Source: Aquisalinus luteolus
GTDB lineage: Bacteria; Pseudomonadota; Alphaproteobacteria; Caulobacterales; Parvularculaceae
NCBI RefSeq assembly: GCF_009712425.2
Contig: NZ_VCJR02000007.1
Location: forward strand, 1-64,000
DNA: 64,000 nt
Direction of reading: 5' to 3'
Part shown: positions 14,977 through 24,672 of the stretch, piece by piece
Position numbering within the stretch: the stretch's first letter is position 1
How the letters are laid out: each line of letters begins with the position of its first letter
The notes under the pieces: generated by a model
The model's input: the letters and a program-made list of their open reading frames with translations, nothing else
Databases searched by the model: none
What the model was told of the DNA's origin: nothing
Translations under genes and position numbers: made by a program

Positions 14977-15227
14977 CCGGCAGGCTTCTCCGCATCATCC
15001 TCCGCCTGCGGTGTATTCGGCGGTTGCTGACCGGGTTCCTGGGCTTCGGATCTGTTCCGGCGTCGTGCCTCATCTGTCTCCCGCGCGAGGCGGATATAGT
15101 CGATCTTAGCCGCACGCCGGTCCATCCGGTTCTGCATCTTCTTTTTCGACGACCCGCCAAGCCCCAGAAAGACGTGGGCGTAAACCACACCGAACATCAC
15201 GACGAAAGCAAGACCAAGCCAGATCAC
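14973..15227 (-). CDS. Small single-TM protein
   Basis: An 84-residue protein, probably from GTG 15227 with GGAG 9 bases upstream; an ATG at 15242 lies directly behind the terminator T-run. It has one N-terminal membrane segment (WLGLAFVVMFGVVYAHVFLG) followed by a long charged, probably disordered tail (RMDRRAAKIDYIRLARETDE). Family unknown. Confidence 0.5.
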   Translation of the reverse strand: MIWLGLAFVVMFGVVYAHVFLGLGGSSKKKMQNRMDRRAAKIDYIRLARETDEARRRNRSEAQEPGQQPPNTPQAEDDAEKPAG

Positions 15228-15243
15228 GGGAACGCACTCCATC

Positions 15244-15276
15244 AAAAAAGCCCTGTGCAGGATTGCTGCACAGGGC
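15244..15276 (-). terminator. Terminator of the acyl-CoA dehydrogenase gene
   Basis: GCCCTGTGCAG (15250-15260) pairs perfectly with CTGCACAGGGC (15266-15276) over a 5-base loop. On the minus strand it is followed by six T (15249-15244). Confidence 0.9.
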
Positions 15277-15315
15277 TTCGTTATTACGCGATCGTCGCGG
15301 AAGTGAAAAGCCCGT

Positions 15316-17100
15316 TCAGAAGGCCTCGGCATCCAGCGCCATCATCGTCTCAGCGCCGGTCTTCAGCTTGGCGAGGTGGGCGGATGTTTCCGGCAGGATG
15401 CGCTCGACGAAATATTTGCCGGTGATGAGCTTGCCCTTGTAATAGGGGTCGTCATCGCCCTGCTTCTCGATCGCGACCCTGGCCATCTGTGCCCAGACGA
15501 AGGCGAGCGCCGTCAGGCCGAACAGGTTGAGATAGTCATGGCTGGCGGCCCCGGCATTATCCGGGTTCGCCATGGCGTTCATGCCCAGCCATTGGGTCGC
15601 TTCCAGCAATTCGCCCTTGGCTTTCTTCAGGCCCTCGATGAACGGCTTCAGCTCTGCATTGCCCTCATTGTCAGAGCAGAACTCATCGATCTCGGCAAAA
15701 TAAGCCTGCCAGTAGCGGCCACCATCGGCCATCAGCTTGCGCCCGACGAGGTCAAGCGCCTGGATGCCGTTCGTGCCTTCATAGATCATGGAGATGCGCG
15801 CATCGCGATAGAATTGCGACATGCCCCATTCCTCGACAAAGCCGGACCCGCCGAAGACCTGCATCGCGTCCTGACAGCCCTGCACGCCCTTCTGTGTCAG
15901 ATATGCCTTGATGACCGGCGTCAGCAGCGCCATGTAATCATTGGCCTTCTGCTTTTCGGTTTCGTCCTGCGACTTGTGCGACAGGTCCTCCTGCAGCGCC
16001 GCCCAGTATGTCAGCGCCCGGCCACCCTCGGTGAACGCTTTCGTATCCATCAGCATACGGCGCACATCAGGGTGAACGATGATCGGGTCGGCCGGCTTGT
16101 CCGGGAACTTCGTCCCGGTGATGGAGCGCGACTGCAGGCGGTCCTTCGCGAACTCCAGCGCATTCTGATAGGCAACTTCAGACGCGGCATAGCCCTGCAT
16201 GCCGACGCCGAGACGGGCCTCGTTCATCATGATGAACATGGCGCGCATGCCCTTGTGCTCCTCGCCGATGAGGTAACCCGTCGCCTCGTCATAGTTCATG
16301 ACGCAGGTTGCATTACCGTGAATGCCCATCTTCTCTTCAAGGCCACCGCAGGAAACGGCGTTGCGTTCACCCGGCTCGCCATTTTCGTCGAGGATGAATT
16401 TCGGCACGATGAACAGCGAGATGCCCTTGATGCCTTCCGGCGCGCCTTCGATCCGCGCCAGCACCAGGTGGATGATATTATCCGACATGTCGTGTTCGCC
16501 GGCGGAGATCCAGATCTTCTGGCCGCTGATCTTGAAGGTACCGTCTTCCTGCGGCACGGCCTTGGAGCGGATGAGGCCCAGATCGGTGCCGCATTGCGGC
16601 TCGGTCAGGTTCATCGTACCGGTCCATTCGCCAGTCGTCATCTTGGGCAGGTAGGTCTGCTTCTGCTCGTCGGAGCCCACTGCGTGGATCGCGCGCATGG
16701 CACCGGCGGACAGGCCCGGATACATGGCGAAGGAATGGTTCGCCGAGGACGTCATCTCGTTGATCGCATAGGCGAGCACCACAGGCAGGCCCTGCCCGCC
16801 ATATTCCGGGTCCTGCGCGATCGAGCCGAAGCCGTTCTCTCGGAACTGGTCATAGGCTTCCTTGAAGCCTTTCGGTGTCGTCACCGAGCCATCGTCATGG
16901 CGCTTGCAGCCTTCAAGGTCGCCGACCCGGTTCAGCGGCGTCAGCACATCGCGGTGCCATTTGCCGCTTTCCTCAAGGAAAGCGTCGATGACATCCGGCG
17001 TTGCATCGGCAAAGCCCGGCAGGTTGGAATAGTTCTGCAGGTTCAGCACCTCGTGCAGCAGGAACTGCATGTCACGGATCGGGGCATTATAGGTCGGCAT
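15316..17100 (-). CDS. Acyl-CoA dehydrogenase, long C-terminal type
   Basis: A 594-residue flavoenzyme of the acyl-CoA dehydrogenase superfamily with the extra C-terminal domain seen in the FadE/DmdC-like group (about 590-600 residues). It catalyses FAD-dependent alpha,beta-dehydrogenation of an acyl-CoA in the cytosol. Visible marks: the FAD/substrate loop TMNLTEPQCGTDLG, KIWISAGEHD, the QVFGGSGFVEEWGMSQFYRD motif and RISMIYEGTNGIQALDL, where the Glu of YEGTNG is the usual catalytic base. Exact chain length of the substrate cannot be told. It is monocistronic, ending at a strong terminator. Confidence 0.92.
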   Translation of the reverse strand: MPTYNAPIRDMQFLLHEVLNLQNYSNLPGFADATPDVIDAFLEESGKWHRDVLTPLNRVGDLEGCKRHDDGSVTTPKGFKEAYDQFRENGFGSIAQDPEYGGQGLPVVLAYAINEMTSSANHSFAMYPGLSAGAMRAIHAVGSDEQKQTYLPKMTTGEWTGTMNLTEPQCGTDLGLIRSKAVPQEDGTFKISGQKIWISAGEHDMSDNIIHLVLARIEGAPEGIKGISLFIVPKFILDENGEPGERNAVSCGGLEEKMGIHGNATCVMNYDEATGYLIGEEHKGMRAMFIMMNEARLGVGMQGYAASEVAYQNALEFAKDRLQSRSITGTKFPDKPADPIIVHPDVRRMLMDTKAFTEGGRALTYWAALQEDLSHKSQDETEKQKANDYMALLTPVIKAYLTQKGVQGCQDAMQVFGGSGFVEEWGMSQFYRDARISMIYEGTNGIQALDLVGRKLMADGGRYWQAYFAEIDEFCSDNEGNAELKPFIEGLKKAKGELLEATQWLGMNAMANPDNAGAASHDYLNLFGLTALAFVWAQMARVAIEKQGDDDPYYKGKLITGKYFVERILPETSAHLAKLKTGAETMMALDAEAF

Positions 17101-17381
17101 GTGAGTCTCCTCGAATTGATCGAAAGCGGGCGTTCAGCCGCCACGCGTGGTTGAGTAGGACTTTAGCCGTCGTGCCGCTCCGATAAAAGCCGCTCTTGCA
17201 GTTGGCACAGGGTCAGATCGTAGCAGATCGAAAGAGGGCTGCAGGTGGCGCATTGAGGGCGTCTGATGTGCATAGATTTTTGCCCTTTTGGTCTTCACCT
17301 GCCCGGCGAACCAGCTTAGCGATTGAAAGGTTAACGCGCTGGGGTACCTCCCGGAATAGATGTAAAAACAGGGCGGACGCC

Positions 17382-19949
17382 ATGAAACCGAATACGCCGT
17401 GGAGTATCAAGGGGATAGACCCGGACGCACGTGATGCTGCAAAAAAAGCTGCGCGCGCCGCAGGCATGACCCTTGGCGAATGGCTGAACCACCAGATCAT
17501 GGAAAGCAGCCAGGGCGCCTCCGAAGACGATGAACCGGCACCCGCCCGTGCGCAGGCGACATCGATGACGGCAAGCCCGATCACGCTGGACCATCTGCGT
17601 GAGCTGGTCGCTTCCCTCAACCGCCTGAACGACAAGCTGCAGCGCAATGAGAAGAACAATCGCGAGGAGATCGCCGGGCTAAACCAGGGCCTGACCTCGG
17701 CGCTGGAGCGTATCCATTCCATGGAAGCTGCTCGCGCCAGCAATTCCACCGACGCGCTGATCGCCCGCATCGAGCGGATCGAGGCAGGCGGCGTCAACCG
17801 CCAGTCCATCGACGGGCTGAAGGCACTGGAAAAGGCGCTGAGCCGCACGCTCACCCAGTTCGAGTCGATCCGCGAAGAGACCATCGGCCGGGTCGAGGCG
17901 AACGAGACCGCGATCGAGGGGCTGATGTCCCGGGTCGAAACGATCGATGCGCAATTCTCCGAAGCCATCATAGACCTGCGCCAGAACGTCGATGCCGTGA
18001 CGATCCAGATCGGCGCGACGGAGAAATCCGTCAGCGCGCTGATGCAGGAGGCGCGCGAGGCCTCGAGCTCCAATGACGAGGCCTTTATCGAGCGCACCTC
18101 GAAGAAAATGCGGATTCTTGGTAACGAGATCAAACGCACCAGCGACCGCATCCAGGCGCTCGATTCCAAGATCCTGAAACTGGCCGGCCGCATCGATGCT
18201 TCCGAACAGCGCTCGGCTGAAGGCATCAGCGAGATTTCCCGCACCGTGTCCGAACTGTCGAGCGAACTGACGGCCTTTGATCGTGATCAGGGCAGCACGG
18301 TTACCGAGGCTCGCAAGGTGATCGAGAGCGCCTCCAGCGCCGCTGATGATCGCCTGGCCACGCTGAAAAAATCCTTCGACACGATGTTGTTGCGCATCGA
18401 AGGCATTGCCGATGGCGAACGCGCCGCGCGCGAAAACCAGCAACCGCGTTCAGAAGCACCTCGACAAACTCTGGCGACCACACCGGCACCGTCGGTATCG
18501 GAGCCGGTCACGCCGGAGCCTGCCCCGTCAGATGATGACGAGTTCGACAGCATGGCCGCCGAGCAGGCCGCCCTGAACGAACGGGAAGAGCTCCTCGCTG
18601 ATGAACCAGCCGAAGACGATCTGCCGCCGCCTGTGGCCGACCTTCAGGAAGAGGTCGAGCTACCGGAAATCGATGAGGAGCTTCCGCCTGAAGTCGTCAC
18701 GACCCCACAGGTGACGCCGGAAAAGCAGGACCCATTGCGCAGCGCCATGAAAGGCGCTGACGATGCCGCGCCTAATGAAGAGGATTTCGACGCCATCTTC
18801 GGTGAACCGGTCGCACGCGATCCATCCGACTGGGATGATGACGACACGCCGGAGCTGGATGTCACGCCCCAGCGACCTGAGGAAACAAGTCAGACCGCTG
18901 ATGTGAAACGTCCGGCAGCCTCCCGCCCCGAGGAGACGCTGACACCGAAACAGAAAGTCATCCTCGCCGCCCGCGCCCGTCGCAAGCGGCTGGAAGAGCA
19001 GTCCCGCCCGGTCCCGGAGCAGAAAGCCACCACACCTCAATCTGCACCAAAAGCCGCAAGGATGATGGCAGAACGCGAGGAGCCGAAGACTGAAAGCAAC
19101 AGCCTGATCGCTGGCATCACCGCGCGCCTGCGTGGCAATGGCGACAAGGAAGACGCCCGCGAGACACAGGCCGAGAAGCTGCGCCGCAAATACAGCACCA
19201 ATGGCGACGCCAAGGGCGGCCTGCCGATGATCCCGCTGATCCTCGCCGGTGTCTTGGCTGTCTGTCTGCTCGGCTGGTTCCTGCTGAGAGATACGCTGCC
19301 GCAGAACGTGTCTGCCATCGACAGGCCGCTGCAGCCCCAGCAGCAGGCCCCGGCCCAACCGGTCGCGACCCCGTCAGAAAACTACGACCGCGCCGAAGCT
19401 GCTTTCAGCGCCGGCCGCACGCCAGAAGGTGTCACCCTGCTGCGGCAGTCCGCACAGGCAGGCTATCCCCCGGCCCAGTTCCAGCTTGCCGAGCTGACCC
19501 GCAATGGCGAGCTTGGCGTCACCGCAAACCCGGTCATGGCCCGCCAGCTCTATAGCGATGCCGCAGAGGCTGGCAACGTGCCCGCCATGCACAAGCTCGG
19601 CTCGCTCTATGCGTCGGGCGAAGGTGGCGAAAAGAACGACTTCACCGCCCTGACCTGGTTCGAACAGGCTGCTCAATATGGCTATGTGGATTCCATGTAC
19701 AATCTCGGCCTGCTCTACGATCCGGAGGTCAGCCTTGAGGTCGACGACCAGGTCCTCGATAGTGCAGCCCAGGCCTATTACTGGTATTCCCTCGCCGACA
19801 TGCTCGGCGATCCGGATGCCGGCGAGCTTGCTACCGAGACCGGTGCCGGCCTGTCGGAAGCAGACCGAGCCCAGCAGGACCAGCGCATCGCCGCTTGGTC
19901 GCCGCAACAACCGATCCAGTCCGCCAACCGCGAATTCACCGGTCGCTGA
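17382..19949 (+). CDS. podJ: PodJ-like polar localisation protein with SEL1 repeats
   Basis: An 855-residue inner-membrane protein with the PodJ layout: a short N-terminal segment (MKPNTPWSIKGIDPDARDAA) containing a MTLGEWLN motif, a long coiled coil (about residues 60-350), an acidic and proline-rich disordered part (about 360-600), one TM helix (about 614-636, LPMIPLILAGVLAVCLLGWF) and periplasmic SEL1-type repeats (about 668-800, APAQFQLAEL/MHKLGSLYASGEGG/DSMYNLGLLYDP types). In Caulobacter, PodJ marks the new pole and recruits factors for pili and division control. The peptidoglycan-binding domain of full PodJ is not evident, so function may be partial. The start at 17382 is taken because the MKPNTPWS head is typical of the group. 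Confidence 0.8.
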   Translation: MKPNTPWSIKGIDPDARDAAKKAARAAGMTLGEWLNHQIMESSQGASEDDEPAPARAQATSMTASPITLDHLRELVASLNRLNDKLQRNEKNNREEIAGLNQGLTSALERIHSMEAARASNSTDALIARIERIEAGGVNRQSIDGLKALEKALSRTLTQFESIREETIGRVEANETAIEGLMSRVETIDAQFSEAIIDLRQNVDAVTIQIGATEKSVSALMQEAREASSSNDEAFIERTSKKMRILGNEIKRTSDRIQALDSKILKLAGRIDASEQRSAEGISEISRTVSELSSELTAFDRDQGSTVTEARKVIESASSAADDRLATLKKSFDTMLLRIEGIADGERAARENQQPRSEAPRQTLATTPAPSVSEPVTPEPAPSDDDEFDSMAAEQAALNEREELLADEPAEDDLPPPVADLQEEVELPEIDEELPPEVVTTPQVTPEKQDPLRSAMKGADDAAPNEEDFDAIFGEPVARDPSDWDDDDTPELDVTPQRPEETSQTADVKRPAASRPEETLTPKQKVILAARARRKRLEEQSRPVPEQKATTPQSAPKAARMMAEREEPKTESNSLIAGITARLRGNGDKEDARETQAEKLRRKYSTNGDAKGGLPMIPLILAGVLAVCLLGWFLLRDTLPQNVSAIDRPLQPQQQAPAQPVATPSENYDRAEAAFSAGRTPEGVTLLRQSAQAGYPPAQFQLAELTRNGELGVTANPVMARQLYSDAAEAGNVPAMHKLGSLYASGEGGEKNDFTALTWFEQAAQYGYVDSMYNLGLLYDPEVSLEVDDQVLDSAAQAYYWYSLADMLGDPDAGELATETGAGLSEADRAQQDQRIAAWSPQQPIQSANREFTGR

Positions 19950-20042
19950 TCGAACGCGCTTGGGAAACCGATTCCCGGCGCTGTGCAGATCCGCCTCACT
20001 GCCCTATATTGTCTTCGGGAGAAGCAATAGAGCGGGGATCTG

Positions 20043-20570
20043 ATGGAACGGCCCTTTTTCAAGACCAGTGAGGAACTGCTTGTCGAGCGGGCCACTCTGC
20101 TCGGCTATTGCGGCCTCATGCCATTCGTCATCACTGCGTTTGTCTTGTGGACATCTCCCCATGTCATCCCCTTCGGCTTCGCCGGTCAGGTGATGCAATG
20201 GGAGCTGTATTACGCAGCGATCATCCTGTCCTTCATGGGGGGTGTCCGCTGGGGCCTTGCCATGATGGAGCCGACGATCCACACGATCAGCGAGTTCACC
20301 ATCACCCGGCTGACCGGCTCGGTCGCCCCGGCCCTGATTGGCTGGATCGCCCTCGTCCCGGACTGGTTCATCCCCTTCGGCGATCCGGGCTATGCCCTGC
20401 GCCACGTGATCATCCTGTTCGCGTTCGTATACCTGCTGGTCTCTGACCTGCAAGCGGTGCGCGATGGCGCCGCACCGCTCTGGTACGCGCCGCTGCGGCG
20501 CAAGCTCACCTTCTTCCTGGGCCTGCTGCTGGCGCTGATCATCCTGCGGCTGATCATGTGGGGCTGGTAG
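20043..20570 (+). CDS. DUF3429 membrane protein
   Basis: A 175-residue inner-membrane protein with four to five TM helices. The stretch YAAIILSFMGGVRWGLAMME is the DUF3429 signature, and WIALVPDWFIPFGDPG follows in the expected position. The family is related to mitochondrial TMEM69 and has no assigned function. It begins 93 bases after the PodJ-like gene, so it may share its transcript. Confidence 0.85.
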   Translation: MERPFFKTSEELLVERATLLGYCGLMPFVITAFVLWTSPHVIPFGFAGQVMQWELYYAAIILSFMGGVRWGLAMMEPTIHTISEFTITRLTGSVAPALIGWIALVPDWFIPFGDPGYALRHVIILFAFVYLLVSDLQAVRDGAAPLWYAPLRRKLTFFLGLLLALIILRLIMWGW

Positions 20571-20575
20571 GCGCC

Positions 20576-21316
20576 TTAGCCCCTGAACATCACGCTCTGG
20601 CTGTCCGCCCGCAGCGCCTTGCGCGGCACACGGAAGGTCGATGACTTGCCAAGCATGTGGACATCGAAACCCTTGGTGAAAAACGGCTGGTAGGCAGCGT
20701 CCAATACATTCAGCCCGCCTGTATAGGCGCCGAAGGATGGCAGGATCAGCCGCTCGCCATCGCTGACAAAACAGCGCCGCCGCAACGACCGTCCCTCATG
20801 GGCGACCCTGGCGGCGGGGTGCATGTGGCCTGCGACCTGCCAGTTTCCGCTGGCACAGGGCTCGTGTCCGAAGGATAGCCCGCCGATCTCGACGTCTTCA
20901 TGCACTTCCCCGGCGAACCGTGCCGGCGGCTCGGGGTCGTGGTTGCCGAGAATCCAGACCCAGCGCTGAGGTTTCATCAGCCCTTCCAGCGTGGCGCCAT
21001 CGGCCTCGCTCATGCGGCCCTCGGCGCGGCGGTCATGGAAGGCGTCTCCAAGCGAAATGATTATCATTGGCCGGTATCGCTCGATCACCTCGCCCATCAT
21101 CCTCAGCGTACGGCGCGTATCGTATGGCGGCAGGAAAATACCCTTCTCACCGAACGACGTCCCCTTCTCGAAATGAAGATCCGAAAAGACCAGCGTTCCG
21201 CACTCCGGCATCCAAAGCGCACCGGAGCAGTCATAGACCACGGGCACGTCGGCAAGCGTGGCGGCAGCCTGGCAAGGCGCGGGCGGCGGAGCTTTTCTCA
21301 TCGGGGACGGATGCAT
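20576..21316 (-). CDS. pdeM: Ligase-associated DNA-damage-response phosphoesterase (PdeM type)
   Basis: A calcineurin-like metallophosphoesterase of about 246 residues. The metal-binding motifs are in order: TLVFSDLHFEKG, ISLGDAFHD, WILGNHDPEP, LSFGHEP and VAGHMHPAA. This pattern is that of the PdeM protein associated with bacterial ATP-dependent DNA ligases. The start is not certain (ATG 21316 or 21301); upstream the frame stays open but is compositionally different. The helicase of the same system lies two genes upstream on the same strand; the ligase and exonuclease are not in the window. Confidence 0.85.
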   Translation of the reverse strand: MHPSPMRKAPPPAPCQAAATLADVPVVYDCSGALWMPECGTLVFSDLHFEKGTSFGEKGIFLPPYDTRRTLRMMGEVIERYRPMIIISLGDAFHDRRAEGRMSEADGATLEGLMKPQRWVWILGNHDPEPPARFAGEVHEDVEIGGLSFGHEPCASGNWQVAGHMHPAARVAHEGRSLRRRCFVSDGERLILPSFGAYTGGLNVLDAAYQPFFTKGFDVHMLGKSSTFRVPRKALRADSQSVMFRG

Positions 21317-21398
21317 GATGTGCACCCTAAAGCGATGCGCACGAAAGGGGAACAGACCATGCTGCCGCAGGGGCAGATTTTTCTCCCCGGCATGAGGG

Positions 21399-21995
21399 CT
21401 AGTCTTCGAGCGCCTCGAAACGGATCTCGTCGGTGTTGTCATCGATACGTACCGGTTTGCCGTTCCGTTCCGCCGGGGTGTAGCGCATCTCGCCGACATA
21501 ATAGAGCGCAAGATCCTCGAATGTCGCCGGATCGGTCCCGCTAGCCACGGCAGAATCATAGACTCGCGCATTCAGTGGCACACCATCGGCACCGATATCA
21601 TAGGTGACGACGACGCAGGCACTGTCGCCCGTGCCGGTATAACTTTCGGGCATCGCCACACCGCGATCGTCAGTCGTGTCGAGACCACTGATCAGCGATG
21701 GCGGGTCATAGTCGATATACTGGCCCGGCTCCGGGCGGAAGCCGTGCGGATGGGGCGTAAAACCATCGCCCGGGAAGGTGCAATAGGCAGGGGCGAGCGC
21801 CACAGGCAACGGTTCTGGCTCTGGCTCAATGACAGGTTCAGGTTCGATGACGGGTTCAGGGTCAGGTTCGATTTCTTCCACAGTCACCGGCTCGGCGACA
21901 GGTTCAGGCACATCGTCCATGCTGCACATGAACAACAGGAATGCGGCGATCGCCAGCACGATCAGCACGGCCATAATGCGTCTGAGATTTTCCAT
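21399..21995 (-). CDS. TonB-like energy transducer
   Basis: A 198-residue protein with a start at 21995 behind GGGAGGT. It has an N-terminal TM anchor (RIMAVLIVLAIAAFLLFMCS), an acidic EP/PEP-repeat spacer (IEPDPEPVIEPEPVIEPEPE) in place of the common EP-KP spacer, and a C-terminal TonB-like domain (ACVVVTYDIGADGVPLNARV, then GEMRYTPAERNGKPV). It would span the periplasm and transmit energy to TonB-dependent receptors; no KP tract and no ExbB/ExbD genes are nearby. It splits PdeM from the helicase gene. Confidence 0.75.
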   Translation of the reverse strand: MENLRRIMAVLIVLAIAAFLLFMCSMDDVPEPVAEPVTVEEIEPDPEPVIEPEPVIEPEPEPLPVALAPAYCTFPGDGFTPHPHGFRPEPGQYIDYDPPSLISGLDTTDDRGVAMPESYTGTGDSACVVVTYDIGADGVPLNARVYDSAVASGTDPATFEDLALYYVGEMRYTPAERNGKPVRIDDNTDEIRFEALED

Positions 21996-22086
21996 CCGTA
22001 CCTCCCTCACCACCCTGAACATGGTAAACGACAAAGCGGTTCCATTCCAGTCGCTTGTGAGGGCCAGCCTTCAATGGGGCCAGAAG

Positions 22087-24630
22087 CTAGTCGCGCATAT
22101 CGGCGAGCAATTCCGCCTGTAGCTCTTCAAGGATAGCCTCCGTCGCCTCCCCCAGCACCGTTTCGCGGTTGATTTCCATCATCACCGGCACGGCGAGCGG
22201 CGAGACTTTCTCCAGCGGCTGGTGGCGGATATGCCCCTTCACCCGCGCCAGCAGGCCGGACAACCGCCCGAGCGACAGGAACCCGCCTGCCGCATCGGCC
22301 CATGCCGCCTGCATCAGGATGTGGTCCGGCTCATGCTCGCGCAGCACGTCATAGATCAGGTCGGCGGAGAACGTGACCTGCCGCCCGGTCTTCTCCTGTC
22401 CCGGATGGCGCCGCTCGATCAGCCCGGCAATGATCGCGCAATTGCGGAAGGTGCGCTTCATCAGCATCGCGTCGGACAGCCAGGTTTCCAGGTCATCGCC
22501 CAGCATGTCCTCGTCGAACAGGTCGTCCATGTCGACATCGCCCATCGGCTTGCGGCCATAGACCGAAAGCGCATATTCGGTCGGGCAGAATCCCAGCGGC
22601 TGAAGCCCCATCCGGTCGAGCCGCTTGGTCAGCAGCATGCCCATGGACTGGTGCGCCAGCTGCCCGTCAAAGGGATAGCAGACAAGATAATGCCGGCCTG
22701 ACCGCTCGAAGGTCTCCACCAGCAATTCATTCGGCTTCGGGATGATCGATTTTTTCTGCTGCAGCTCCAGCCACTCGCGCACCTGGTCGGGCAGTGTGTG
22801 CCAGCTTTCCGGCGTGTTGATGATCTGGCGCACCCGGTCGGCAAGAAAGGTCGTCAGCGGGAACTTGCCGCCATTCCAGGACGGTATTTTTACCTCCGAA
22901 TTCGGCGCACGCGTACATAGCGCCTCCATCTCGGCCATGCCCTCGAATTTCAGTACCTCGCCGCCGAACAGGAAGGTATCGCCGGGCACCAGCTGCTCGA
23001 TAAACCATTCCTCGACGGTGCCGAGCTTGCGCCCGCCACGTACGCTGCCGCGCATCTTGCCATCCGGCCCGCGCCGGGGGCGCCCGAGGCGCAGCGTGAC
23101 CGCTGGCGCTTCTACGATGGTGCCTACATTGAGGCGGTATTGCTGCGCCGCCTGCGGATTGCGGATCTTCAGCATGCCTTTTCGCTCGTTCTTCGCATCA
23201 GGCACGATCCTGCGGAACCGCTCATAGGCTTTCAGCGCATAACCACCGGTCGCGACGAACTCGACGACCCTGTCGAACTGCTCGCGCGTCAGGTAACCAT
23301 AGGGTGCAGCGGAAGAAACCTCCCGGTACAGATCGTCAGGATGGAAGGGCGCGGCGCAGGCAACACCCCAGACATGCTGGGCCAGCACATCGAGCCCGCC
23401 TTTCCTTGGTGGTTCTCCGTCGAGAATGTTCTCGATGATCGCCCCTTGAGCGGCGGTGCATTCCAGCACCTCGAACCGGTTGGCCGGCACCAGCAACGCC
23501 TTGGACGGCTCGTCGAGGCGGTGATTGGCCCGGCCTATGCGCTGGATCATCCGCGAGGAGCCCTTGGGCGCGCCGATCTGCACGACGAGATCGACCTCGC
23601 CCCAGTCAATGCCGAGATCGAGCGTCGACGTACACACCACCGCCCGCAGCGTACCTGCAGACATTGCCGCCTCGACCTTGCGCCGCTGGGTCACGTCGAG
23701 CGAGCCATGATGCAGCGCAATCGGCAGGTTGTCGTCATTCATCGACCACAGCATGGAGAAGATGATCTCCGCCTGGCTGCGCGTATTGGTGAAGATCAGT
23801 GCTGTCTTTGATTTCTTGATGCGCTCATAGATTTCCGCATAGGCGTGGCGTGCCGAGTGGCCGGACCACGGGATGCGCTCGCCGGAGGACAGCACCTCGA
23901 TATCGGGCCGCGCACCGCCCTGCCCCAGCACCAGGTCAGCCAGCGGCAACACCCCATCCTCATCCGGCAATTGCGGCACGAGAAAGCGCTGCAGGGGCTC
24001 GGCATCGGGCACGGTCGCCGACAGGCCCGTGGTGCGCATGCCGGGCGCCAGCTGCCACAGCCGCGCAAGACCTAGAGAAAGGAGATCGCCGCGCTTCGAC
24101 GCGACCAGCGCATGCAGCTCATCAAGGATAACATGTTTCAGTCCACTGAAGAATTCTGCGGCAGACGGATGAGACAGCAACAGCGCCAGCTGCTCAGGCG
24201 TCGTCAGCAATATATCCGGCGGGTTGTCGCGCTGGCGCTGGCGCCGGTTCTGCGGCGTATCGCCAGTGCGCGTCTCGATCCGGATCGGCAGCTTCATCTC
24301 GGCCGCCGGCATCTCTACATTACGCGCGACATCCACCGCCAGCGCCTTCAGCGGCGAGATGTAGATCGTATGCAGGCGCGGTTCCTCGGACGGGTTCGCG
24401 GCGAGATCGATCAGCGATGGCAGGAAGCCGGCCAGCGTCTTGCCGCCGCCGGTCGGCGCGATCAGCAGGACGGATTTTCCCTCCCGCGCCTTTTCGATCA
24501 CCGCCGCCTGATGGTCGCGCAGGTACCAGCCACGCCCGGCGAACCAGTCGGAAAATGTCCGGGGCAGCACCGAAGTATCCACCTTCGCTTCGGGGGCCGT
24601 TCGCCGTTTCGTGGTTCTGGTCTTCGCCAT
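22087..24630 (-). CDS. Ligase-associated DEXH-box helicase (Lhr-like)
   Basis: An 847-residue SF2 helicase. Motif I is LIAPTGGGKTLAG, motif II is DELHAL (DExH), motif III is TTGLSATVP, and the C-terminal RecA domain has STLDLGIDWGEVDLVVQIGA and QRIGRANHR. Together with the Lhr-type C-terminal domain (about residues 400-830) this matches the helicase of the ligase-associated DNA-damage-response set. The start at 24630 gives the common MAKTRTTKRR-like basic head; an upstream in-frame ATG abuts the next gene's stop. It unwinds damaged DNA in repair, as inferred from the family. Confidence 0.9.
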   Translation of the reverse strand: MAKTRTTKRRTAPEAKVDTSVLPRTFSDWFAGRGWYLRDHQAAVIEKAREGKSVLLIAPTGGGKTLAGFLPSLIDLAANPSEEPRLHTIYISPLKALAVDVARNVEMPAAEMKLPIRIETRTGDTPQNRRQRQRDNPPDILLTTPEQLALLLSHPSAAEFFSGLKHVILDELHALVASKRGDLLSLGLARLWQLAPGMRTTGLSATVPDAEPLQRFLVPQLPDEDGVLPLADLVLGQGGARPDIEVLSSGERIPWSGHSARHAYAEIYERIKKSKTALIFTNTRSQAEIIFSMLWSMNDDNLPIALHHGSLDVTQRRKVEAAMSAGTLRAVVCTSTLDLGIDWGEVDLVVQIGAPKGSSRMIQRIGRANHRLDEPSKALLVPANRFEVLECTAAQGAIIENILDGEPPRKGGLDVLAQHVWGVACAAPFHPDDLYREVSSAAPYGYLTREQFDRVVEFVATGGYALKAYERFRRIVPDAKNERKGMLKIRNPQAAQQYRLNVGTIVEAPAVTLRLGRPRRGPDGKMRGSVRGGRKLGTVEEWFIEQLVPGDTFLFGGEVLKFEGMAEMEALCTRAPNSEVKIPSWNGGKFPLTTFLADRVRQIINTPESWHTLPDQVREWLELQQKKSIIPKPNELLVETFERSGRHYLVCYPFDGQLAHQSMGMLLTKRLDRMGLQPLGFCPTEYALSVYGRKPMGDVDMDDLFDEDMLGDDLETWLSDAMLMKRTFRNCAIIAGLIERRHPGQEKTGRQVTFSADLIYDVLREHEPDHILMQAAWADAAGGFLSLGRLSGLLARVKGHIRHQPLEKVSPLAVPVMMEINRETVLGEATEAILEELQAELLADMRD

Positions 24631-24672
24631 GGAGACAGATATAGCGGCGGGTCTCGTGCCGCCAAAGCGCAA

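Noticed and set aside
15376-17154. A 592-codon open frame on the plus strand
   Set aside because: It lies antisense to the acyl-CoA dehydrogenase gene, whose motifs are unmistakable; long antisense frames are normal in high-GC coding DNA.
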